DNA of 7,891 nt, taken from NCBI GenBank assembly GCA_023428885.1, contig JAEYWQ010000374.1, positions 1-7,891 on the forward strand. The letters run 5' to 3'. Position 1 is the first letter of the stretch. Each line of letters begins with the position of its first letter. The position numbers and the translations under genes are program-made. Positions 1 to 6,205 of this stretch are shown here, piece by piece. The DNA is from Bacillota bacterium. Its GTDB lineage: Bacteria > Bacillota > Clostridia > Lachnospirales > Lachnospiraceae. The notes beneath the pieces were generated by a model. The model had not been told where the DNA came from, searched no databases, and saw nothing but the letters and a program-made list of their open reading frames with translations.

Positions 1-25
1 TTCTTCTTTGTTATTAGCTAGGAAA

Positions 26-1102
26 TTAATCCAAATAATTTCTCATTGTAATTATGGTACGATAATTCATATTTGAAATTTTACAACCTTCTCTTCTTCC
101 ACTCTCATGGATTACTTTACCATTTCCAATATACATAGCAACATGATCAACAGTCCCTTTTCTATTACCGTAGAATACTAAATCTCCAGGTTGAATTGTT
201 GCTAAAGTAACTTTTTTACCATCCCTTGCCATATCGCTAGATGTTCTTGGTAAACCAAGTCTGGATACATTAAGGCCACATTTGGTGTAGACAGCCCATA
301 TAAAACCAGAACAGTCTGCACCAGAAGTTAAGCTGGTACCACCCCAAGAATAACGAAGTCCAATGTGTTTCTTTGCTTCATTGATTATTGTCGTACGCAT
401 GGAGGATGCTGTTATCCCTTCTATCTTAATAGCAGTCTTCCATTTATATGATAAATCCACGAATTCTTTAGTTACAAAACCTATATTATCATCTATCACT
501 ACTTTAACCCAAATGGTTGCATTAGGATCGTCTTTCGTCACTACTTCAATTGCGTCCTCCTCGATCACAATTAAATCTTCCCCTCGATTGACTTCTGTAA
601 TAATATTACTATCTGATAATGTTGATGCTGTACTACGTACATTAACATTACCTGCTGTTACAGTAGCTTTTAAAACTGCTAATTCTTTAGCCTTTTGATA
701 GCCTTCGCTTCCCATATATAAATAGTCTGTAGATACGTATCCGGTAACATCACCAGATATTATCTTAGCCCATCCATCTTCATAATCTAATACAATACAA
801 TAGGCGTTCTTCGGTAGCTTACCTACTATGTTATAAGAAGTCCCTGCTTTCTCACGAATATTAATGGAATCATCGCATTTTGCAATTGCGATATTATTTG
901 GAATTGTCACTGGTGTAGATAATAATGAGGTTGTACCACTCGTAGTTGACTTCTCATTGTAGTATTGCTCAAATAATGCAGTCATTCCTGCAACGCCCTC
1001 GCCACCAGGCATAACCTCCGCGTGTGCCACTGTTCCCATAAAAGACAAGGAAAATAACATCGCGGATGCTATTGCAGTACATTTCATCAGTTTCTTATGC
1101 AT
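26..1102 (-). CDS. Secreted SH3-SH3-NlpC/P60 peptidoglycan hydrolase
   Basis: A 358-residue protein predicted to be exported and to cut peptide stems of peptidoglycan; NlpC/P60 enzymes are usually gamma-D-glutamyl-diamino acid endopeptidases. Residues 1-28 form a Sec signal peptide (Lys-rich start, hydrophobic core, AHA-E cleavage site after residue 28). Two bacterial SH3 domains follow, about residues 70-130 (NIREKAG, then GYVSTDYL) and 145-216 (VNVRSTAS, then GFVTKEFV). The catalytic domain spans about 235-358: Cys264 in ADCSGF is the nucleophile, His320 in DHVAMYIG the base, and His332 in VIHES the third polar residue, so the triad is intact. The start is well supported: GGAGGT at 1108-1113 (minus strand) lies 5 bases upstream of ATG. 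The gene stands alone, divergent from tldD, and is read from the consensus promoter at 1212-1240. Substrate bond and physiological role (growth, separation, sporulation) cannot be told from sequence. Domain assignment is near certain. Confidence 0.95.
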   Translation of the reverse strand: MHKKLMKCTAIASAMLFSLSFMGTVAHAEVMPGGEGVAGMTALFEQYYNEKSTTSGTTSLLSTPVTIPNNIAIAKCDDSINIREKAGTSYNIVGKLPKNAYCIVLDYEDGWAKIISGDVTGYVSTDYLYMGSEGYQKAKELAVLKATVTAGNVNVRSTASTLSDSNIITEVNRGEDLIVIEEDAIEVVTKDDPNATIWVKVVIDDNIGFVTKEFVDLSYKWKTAIKIEGITASSMRTTIINEAKKHIGLRYSWGGTSLTSGADCSGFIWAVYTKCGLNVSRLGLPRTSSDMARDGKKVTLATIQPGDLVFYGNRKGTVDHVAMYIGNGKVIHESGRREGCKISNMNYRTIITMRNYLD

Positions 1103-1211
1103 GTATTACCTCCAATAGTCTTATTACTTATTGCTAAACATATCCAAATTCTAACCATTATCCTAGCAATTCATACACTTATTACAGTAGAATTACAAAT
1201 GTTACGGAATT

Positions 1212-1240
1212 ATTATAGCAACCCTTGGAAGTTATGTCAA
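1212..1240 (-). promoter_or_regulatory. Consensus sigma-A promoter, extended -10, for the NlpC/P60 gene
   Basis: Read on the minus strand, TTGACA (1240-1235) is followed by a spacer of exactly 17 bases and TATAAT (1217-1212), both perfect consensus hexamers. The -10 is preceded by TGC, which gives the extended -10 form TGnTATAAT. AT-rich sequence, including an A-tract at 1267-1260, lies upstream where an UP element could act. Transcription should start near 1205, leaving a leader of about 100 bases before the ATG at 1102. That it drives the hydrolase gene is inferred from orientation and the absence of any other gene between. Confidence 0.85.
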
Positions 1241-1338
1241 TTCTTTTAAATAACTCAAGTTTTTTTTGTTACATTTGTTTAAATTTTATAAGGTGATTAT
1301 AAATAAAAGAAAATGAAGTATAAATTTCTTAACAGATT

Positions 1339-1367
1339 TTAACTTGATTTATCTACATAGTTATTAT
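1339..1367 (+). promoter_or_regulatory. Candidate promoter for the tldD-tldE operon
   Basis: TTAACT (1339-1344) and TATTAT (1362-1367) are separated by 17 bases and match the vegetative consensus at 4/6 and 5/6. Transcription would start near 1374, about 50 bases before the tldD ATG. The surroundings are very AT-rich, so a match of this quality can arise by chance. An overlapping TTGATT at 1344-1349 is a poorer alternative because its spacing to the same -10 is too short. Confidence 0.4.
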
Positions 1368-1424
1368 ACGATTACCATATTAGAGCTCATTGACTCTAAA
1401 TAGACATATAGAAAGAAGGTTAAC

Positions 1425-2855
1425 ATGAAGGTAAAATCAAGTCATTATTTAGCCCAAATCAAACCATTATTACAGACTTTATTAAAAAGTCTGCTTGAAG
1501 ACTTTAGCTATGTTTCCATCCTTGCTACAGATTCTAAAAGTAAAAACTACAGTGTATCCAAACGTGGCACCACGATCTCCGAGGATAGCTTACTTAGTGA
1601 TCGCGGTTTTGTTGTTAAGGTTTACGATGGAACAGGTTATGCAGAGTATTCCTTTAATGAGATCAACACAGAAAATATTACAGGCATTATTGCAAAGATA
1701 AGAGAAAACCTGCTTCCTTTGATTGATCATTTACCAGAAGGAATATCAAAGAGTGAATACTTAAAGTCAGATGACGAGGCACTGGTATTTCAAGAGAGTA
1801 CAGATTACGAACTAAGCCCAGAAGAACTTTCTGATGAGAAGATCGTTGCATTACTTACTAAGTTAAGCCAAGAAGGTCGAGCATTCGATCATCAAATTCT
1901 GGATTGCTCGGTTTCCTGCAGATATCAGGAATATCACAAATTATTCTTATCTGAAAAAAAGGATATGGAGCAAAATGTTCTCTGGACCACTGGCAATATC
2001 TATCTAATGGCTAGCAAAGGCGAAGAAATAAAGTATAATTTCAAAGGCTATTCCAATTTAGGTGGTGCTGAAATCTTAAAGAAAATGGAAGATGAGATTC
2101 CTTCCATCGCCAAAGTCACCTTAGAATTACTAGATAGCGAGCCAAAGATTCCTGGCGAGTACGACTGCATCTGTACTCCTGAAGTAACAGGTATGATTGT
2201 TCACGAAGCATTTGGACATGGTGTTGAGATGGATATGTTTGTAAAAGACCGTGCTCTTGCTCAACAATACATCGGAAAATATGTTGCTTCTCCTTTGATT
2301 ACAATGCATGATGGAGCAGCTGGACAGAAAGAAACTGCAACTTATTTCTTTGATGATGAAGGTGTATTGGCTCAGGATACCGTAGTCATTGACAAAGGAA
2401 TTCTTGTACGTGGTATTAGCGACAGCCAATCTGCGATGCATCTTTCTACAAAACCAACTGGTAATGGGCGTCGTGAAAGTTATCAAAGAAAAGCTTACAC
2501 CCGTATGACTAATACTTACTTTGAAGCTGGTAAGGATAAAGTTGAGGATATGATTGCTTCCATCCAATACGGATTTCTTCTAGAGAATGCGACTAGTGGA
2601 ATGGAAGATCCAAAAAACTGGGGTATTCAGTGTATGGTTAACATTGCAAGAGAAATTATAGATGGTAAGTTGACGGGTAAGATCTACTCTCCTATTGTGC
2701 TTACAGGCTACGTTCCTGATCTACTACAATCCATCTCTATGGTATCCGATCGAATAGAGCTTGGTGGTGGTGGTTTCTGTGGTAAAGGCTACAAAGAATG
2801 GGTGAAGGTATCCGATGGTGGTCCTTACATAAAAGCAAAGATTCGTCTAGGGTAA
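1425..2855 (+). CDS. tldD: TldD-type metalloprotease, catalytic subunit
   Basis: A 476-residue member of the TldD/PmbA (U62) family, close to the roughly 480 residues of E. coli TldD. In characterised bacteria TldD pairs with TldE (PmbA) as a cytosolic heterodimeric zinc protease that trims unfolded peptides; known roles include microcin B17 leader removal and CcdA antitoxin turnover. The metal site is present: HEAFGH gives His260, Glu261 and His265, and Cys452 in GFCGKG matches the C-terminal Cys ligand of E. coli TldD. Other family signatures are KPTGNGRRESY (343-353), RMTNTY (360-365) and PIVLTGYVPD (423-432). There is no signal peptide or membrane segment. The start ATG is preceded by AGAAGGT (1414-1420) at 4 bases. 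The partner gene follows 43 bases downstream in the same direction, so the two are probably co-transcribed. Family and subunit identity are secure; the natural substrate is unknown. Confidence 0.95.
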   Translation: MKVKSSHYLAQIKPLLQTLLKSLLEDFSYVSILATDSKSKNYSVSKRGTTISEDSLLSDRGFVVKVYDGTGYAEYSFNEINTENITGIIAKIRENLLPLIDHLPEGISKSEYLKSDDEALVFQESTDYELSPEELSDEKIVALLTKLSQEGRAFDHQILDCSVSCRYQEYHKLFLSEKKDMEQNVLWTTGNIYLMASKGEEIKYNFKGYSNLGGAEILKKMEDEIPSIAKVTLELLDSEPKIPGEYDCICTPEVTGMIVHEAFGHGVEMDMFVKDRALAQQYIGKYVASPLITMHDGAAGQKETATYFFDDEGVLAQDTVVIDKGILVRGISDSQSAMHLSTKPTGNGRRESYQRKAYTRMTNTYFEAGKDKVEDMIASIQYGFLLENATSGMEDPKNWGIQCMVNIAREIIDGKLTGKIYSPIVLTGYVPDLLQSISMVSDRIELGGGGFCGKGYKEWVKVSDGGPYIKAKIRLG

Positions 2856-2890
2856 GGAAAACATAAGGTTAATCTGTAACAATAATAGAA

Positions 2891-2898
2891 AAGGATGG
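2891..2898 (+). promoter_or_regulatory. Ribosome binding site of tldE, next to a TTG start
   Basis: AAGGATGG lies directly before the TTG chosen as the tldE start (2899). No ATG, GTG or TTG occurs in frame between the tldD stop and this TTG, which makes it the first available start. The AAGGA core is only 3 bases from this TTG, closer than ideal. A second in-frame TTG at 2908 would place it 12 bases away, so the true start could be either; the proteins would differ by three residues. An ATG at 2895 is out of frame and soon reaches a stop. Confidence 0.6.
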
Positions 2899-4182
2899 TT
2901 GAATACCTTGTTAAATAAGATTATAGATGTATTACAAGAAAATAAGATCTCCACTTACCTGATTAATGAAGACTGTCAGGAAACCGTGGAATTATTCTTT
3001 ATTAAAAAACGCTTGGATATGCGTAGAGAAAAAGATGTGCGTCATTACTCCTTAACCGTATATCGGGAATTTATGAAGGATGATGTCAAAATGCTTGGCT
3101 CCTCCACAGTTGGAATCGTGCATGGGATGACAAAGGAAGAAATAAGTGAGCTTGTAAATGAAGCTTATTTCGCTGCTTCTTTTGTATGTAATCCATATTA
3201 CGAATTACCATCCGGCAGCAAAGAAGACTGTATCCATATGCAAAGTAGCCTAGCTGATTATTCCTTAGCTGAGAATGCAAAGAAAATAACTGAAGCACTA
3301 TTTGTGAGTGATACCCTGGAAGATGTCTTTATTAATTCTGCTGAGGTTTTTGTTAAAAAACTTCAAAGCCGTATTGTAAACTCCAATGGTATTGATGTCA
3401 GTTATGAAAAATATGCTGTGAGCGGAGAATTTGTAGTTCAATGTGTAAAGCCACAAGATGTTGAAACTTACCAGAGTTTCTCCTATTCCAATCTAGAAAC
3501 TAAGGCTCTAGAAGATAAAGTAAAAGAAACGTTAGATATGACGAAAGCACGTGCCCTTGCTAACACCGCTCCTACAACTGGTGATTATACCGTTATTCTT
3601 TCTGGCAAGAATGTAAAAGAACTTTTTGGATACTACTTAGATCGTTCCTCGGCTTCTATGATCTATCCAAAATACTCCAACTATGAGCTTGCTTGTAGTG
3701 TGCAAGGTGAAGATGTCACAGGAGAGCTATTAAATATAACTTTAAGCGCTAAAGTACCTTACAGTAACGAAGGAATCCGTATGATAGAGCGTCCACTATT
3801 AAAGGATGGTATCTTACAATCCATCCATGGAAACAGTCGTTTTTCCTATTATCTTGGTATCAAGCCAACTGGTAATTACGATAGTATTAAGGTTCCAAGT
3901 GGAAGCGTAGCATTTTCTGATATGAAAACCGGTAGTTACTTACATGTTGTTAATTTCTCTTCCTTCGATATGGATAGCTTATCTGGTCATTTTGCTGGTG
4001 AAATTCGACTTGCCTTCCTATGTGATGGAGACAAGGTTACACCTGTTACCGGTGGTTCTATCAATGGAAGTATCCTGGATGCACAGAAAACCCTTGTGTT
4101 TTCTAAGGAAATGCAGATTGAAGAAAGTTACACTGGGCCATATGCTGTTGCCCTTAAAAACGTTAGCGTAGCTGGAGCATAA
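2899..4182 (+). CDS. tldE: TldE/PmbA-type subunit of the TldD/TldE protease
   Basis: A 427-residue TldD/PmbA family protein, somewhat shorter than E. coli PmbA (about 450). It is the expected non-catalytic partner that forms the heterodimer with TldD. The C-terminal family signature is clear: FAGEIR (365-370) followed by PVTGGSINGS (382-391), and KPTGN (322-326) is shared with TldD. Residues KELFGY (240-245) sit where TldD has HEAFGH, so both metal-binding His are replaced while the Glu remains. Ala366 sits where TldD has the ligand Cys452. There is no signal peptide or membrane segment. It starts with a TTG (see the site at 2891-2898), lies 43 bases behind tldD, and is followed 38 bases later by a strong terminator, so it is probably the last gene of a two-gene operon. 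Symbol pmbA is a synonym. Assignment is firm; the exact first codon is not. Confidence 0.92.
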   Translation: MNTLLNKIIDVLQENKISTYLINEDCQETVELFFIKKRLDMRREKDVRHYSLTVYREFMKDDVKMLGSSTVGIVHGMTKEEISELVNEAYFAASFVCNPYYELPSGSKEDCIHMQSSLADYSLAENAKKITEALFVSDTLEDVFINSAEVFVKKLQSRIVNSNGIDVSYEKYAVSGEFVVQCVKPQDVETYQSFSYSNLETKALEDKVKETLDMTKARALANTAPTTGDYTVILSGKNVKELFGYYLDRSSASMIYPKYSNYELACSVQGEDVTGELLNITLSAKVPYSNEGIRMIERPLLKDGILQSIHGNSRFSYYLGIKPTGNYDSIKVPSGSVAFSDMKTGSYLHVVNFSSFDMDSLSGHFAGEIRLAFLCDGDKVTPVTGGSINGSILDAQKTLVFSKEMQIEESYTGPYAVALKNVSVAGA

Positions 4183-4220
4183 ATCATCTAATCAAGAAAA
4201 AAGTGTGTTTTATGATCCAT

Positions 4221-4299
4221 AAAAAGAAGTTCCTTTATCATATTTATGCCCTCGTAATAGTAGAAAGGGGGCATAACATAAAAAGGAACTTCTTTTTTT
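4221..4299. terminator. Long bidirectional intrinsic terminator between convergent units
   Basis: A perfect 16-base inverted repeat (4221-4236 pairing with 4282-4297) encloses a second 10-pair stem (4244-4253 with 4267-4276, one G-T wobble) around a 13-base loop. On the plus strand the hairpin ends in a run of seven T (4293-4299), a classic Rho-independent terminator for tldD-tldE. On the minus strand the mirror arm ends in five T (4225-4221), so it should also stop transcripts of the chemoreceptor/GGDEF-EAL unit, whose last stop codon is at 4326-4324. The spacer holds nothing else that I can identify. Confidence 0.88.
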
Positions 4300-4323
4300 A
4301 TACTTTTTCCAAATTACATTCTA

Positions 4324-6159
4324 TTAGATTGCTGCTCTGTTATTCGCATAAATCAACGGAACCACTTGTTCTACAGGTAAAGGTTTTGAATAATAATACC
4401 CTTGAATCGAATCACATTCATTATCGAACAAATAATGATATTGTTCCATCTGCTCAACCCCTTCTGCCACTACACTTAATCCAAGTTGGTGAGCGATTTG
4501 AATGATGGATACGGTCAAGCCTTTATCAATCTCATTAGTTGCAATATCATCAATAAAAGACTTATCAATTTTCAAGCAACTAATAGGTAACTTTTTCAAA
4601 TAAGTTAATGATGAATAACCCGTACCAAAATCATCAAGAGATATATGAAAACCTTGACTTCTTAAATATTCAAGCTTTTCTTTAATTACATCAAAAGATT
4701 TAATTAAGATAGATTCTGTCACTTCTAAGGTAATAGAACTTGGCGGAATCTCAAATTCCTTGATAATATCTAGTATGTTTGATACAAAATTCTTTTCATT
4801 CATCTGTATCACCGATACATTGATTGATATGTTAACTTCATCAAAGCCTAACTCACGTAATTGCTTAATAAAGCTTGCAGATTCTCTAAACACGAAATTA
4901 CCGATGTCAATGATTAATCCTGTCTCTTCTGCAATAGGAATAAAGACAGCTGGACTAATCATCCCTTGATTCGGATTGTTCCAACGAATCAAGGCTTCTA
5001 ACCCTGTTATCTTACAGGATTTCATATCAAGCTGAGGTTGGTAATAAAGTAAGAGTTCATTGTTATCGATAGCGTTTCGAAGCTGACTGGTTATTTCAAC
5101 ACGATTTTTTAGTTTTTCATGTTGCTTATAGTCAAAGAATTCAAAACGATCTTTACCACTATACTTTGCCTTGTTAATAGCAGTATCTGCAAACTGCATT
5201 AATTCTTCAAAATTATTTGCATGATCTGGATAAAGTGCAATTCCAATACTCGCCGAAAGGAAGCTACTCTTTCCTTGCACTTCCATTTGCTCATTAATTA
5301 AGGATAATATCTGCTTTGAGATTTCCTTCACTTCTTCATCATTGGTATTTAAGATAAATACAAAGAATTCATCTCCCTCGAATCGGGCTACATGGATTCG
5401 ATCGCTTATCAAGGTTTTTAATTTTTCAGCAACTTTTGCTAGCAATTCATCTCCATAGATATGTCCGAAGGTATCATTCACGTATTTAAAATTATCAATA
5501 TCAATAAACAATAGGGCATCCTTATGATTCGGATCAATATGATGTTTTATATGTTCATCTACGATATGGAAAGCTTTGATACGATTTGGTAACCCTGTTA
5601 ATGTATCAAAAAACATTAGATTACCAGCGATTTCTTCTTTTAATTTGCGGTCAGAGATATCAATTCCGATTCCAGTAAAGTATGTTTTATCAGCTACTTG
5701 TAATGGTGCTAAGTTGAATAACATGGGGATACGCTTCCCACCCTTAGTTACTAGTTCTGCTTCAACTTCAGAGTAGCCTGTGCTAAACATAATTTCCAAC
5801 GCTGCAGCTACTCTTATCATATCATCTCCACGAAACCAAGAATAGAACTCCTGATATGCAAGTTCTTCCTTCGTGAATTCTGTGATTTCTAAGAACTTAT
5901 CATTCCATTTTATCAGACGACATTCATCGGTAAACACATAGAAAATTCCAGGAATACAGTTGATTACTGCTTCATTGAAACGTTGCTCCATATCTAATTT
6001 CTGATGTATTTGATCAAGCTTTTCACTAAAATTGTCTGCTACATCAAATCCTAATATGTTTTGTATTGCATCGATTCCATTGATTCCCAACCTTTTCTTC
6101 CATGCAAGAGAATCCAACAAAAAATCCCTCTCCCCATTTTCATTGTCGTAACCTATCAT
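4324..6159 (-). CDS. Soluble PAS-GGDEF-EAL protein, probable c-di-GMP phosphodiesterase
   Basis: A 611-residue cytoplasmic protein with no membrane segment. Residues 1-60 are an unassigned, partly helical leader. A PAS sensor follows at about 61-178, ending in the common linker DISDRK. The GGDEF domain (about 181-345) has DTLTGLPNR (185-193), DIDNFK (220-225) and GHIYGDE, but its signature is EGDEF (261-265), and no RxxD inhibitory site precedes it (the region reads SDRI, 252-255). The EAL domain (about 355-600) looks fully active: QPQ (374-376), EAL (388-390), INVS (446-449), TES (481-483), DDFGTGYSS (509-517), KID (530-532), EGVE (566-569) and QGY (586-588). The likely net reaction is c-di-GMP to pGpG, with the GGDEF domain possibly binding GTP to tune it; residual cyclase activity cannot be excluded. 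AAGGAGG (6176-6170) supports the ATG at 6159. It lies 46 bases after the chemoreceptor gene, same strand, so co-transcription is likely. It ends in tandem stops, TAA then TAG. Confidence 0.93.
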   Translation of the reverse strand: MIGYDNENGERDFLLDSLAWKKRLGINGIDAIQNILGFDVADNFSEKLDQIHQKLDMEQRFNEAVINCIPGIFYVFTDECRLIKWNDKFLEITEFTKEELAYQEFYSWFRGDDMIRVAAALEIMFSTGYSEVEAELVTKGGKRIPMLFNLAPLQVADKTYFTGIGIDISDRKLKEEIAGNLMFFDTLTGLPNRIKAFHIVDEHIKHHIDPNHKDALLFIDIDNFKYVNDTFGHIYGDELLAKVAEKLKTLISDRIHVARFEGDEFFVFILNTNDEEVKEISKQILSLINEQMEVQGKSSFLSASIGIALYPDHANNFEELMQFADTAINKAKYSGKDRFEFFDYKQHEKLKNRVEITSQLRNAIDNNELLLYYQPQLDMKSCKITGLEALIRWNNPNQGMISPAVFIPIAEETGLIIDIGNFVFRESASFIKQLRELGFDEVNISINVSVIQMNEKNFVSNILDIIKEFEIPPSSITLEVTESILIKSFDVIKEKLEYLRSQGFHISLDDFGTGYSSLTYLKKLPISCLKIDKSFIDDIATNEIDKGLTVSIIQIAHQLGLSVVAEGVEQMEQYHYLFDNECDSIQGYYYSKPLPVEQVVPLIYANNRAAI

Positions 6160-6205
6160 GCCATCTTATCCTCCTTATTGCTCCGTCAGGTGAAGCTTAA
6201 TTAGT

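Larger units (their letters stand above)
1103..1424. other. Divergent intergenic region between the hydrolase gene and tldD
   Basis: This 322-base AT-rich spacer contains no credible gene. It holds the leftward consensus promoter (1212-1240), an approximately 100-base leader for the hydrolase mRNA (about 1103-1205), a run of eight T at 1260-1267 (an A-tract on the minus strand, upstream of that promoter), and a weaker rightward promoter candidate (1339-1367). ATG-started frames here are 20 codons or shorter and lack good ribosome binding sites. I do not recognise any riboswitch class in the leader, including the c-di-AMP (ydaO) type that often precedes cell-wall hydrolase genes. Confidence 0.8.

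Noticed and set aside
363..698. 111-codon open frame on the plus strand inside the NlpC/P60 gene
   Set aside because: It lies fully antisense to a gene with a complete signal peptide and catalytic triad, has no good ribosome binding site, and resembles no protein family.
1103..1205. Riboswitch in the hydrolase leader (c-di-AMP ydaO type or c-di-GMP type)
   Set aside because: The leader is short and AT-rich and shows none of the conserved core motifs that I know for these classes; a covariance-model search would settle it.
1195..1278. Inverted pair ACAAATGTTAC (1195-1205) and GTTACATTTGT (1268-1278) bracketing the leftward promoter, possible operator pair
   Set aside because: The arms match at 10 of 11 positions only; in a 322-base spacer this AT-rich about one or more such pairs is expected by chance. 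Conservation in relatives would be needed.
1199..1340. Very short ATG frames in the divergent spacer (16, 20 and 9 codons starting at 1199, 1234 and 1314), considered as peptide substrates for TldD/TldE
   Set aside because: None has a convincing ribosome binding site or RiPP-like leader/core layout, and two overlap the leftward promoter.
2130..2567. 145-codon open frame on the minus strand inside tldD
   Set aside because: It is opposite the most conserved part of tldD (HEAFGH to RMTNTY); the composition is that of a reverse-strand shadow and no family is recognisable.
4203..4505. 100-codon plus-strand frame running through the terminator into the GGDEF-EAL gene
   Set aside because: It would translate the terminator hairpin and the antisense of the EAL C-terminus; no ribosome binding site or family resemblance.
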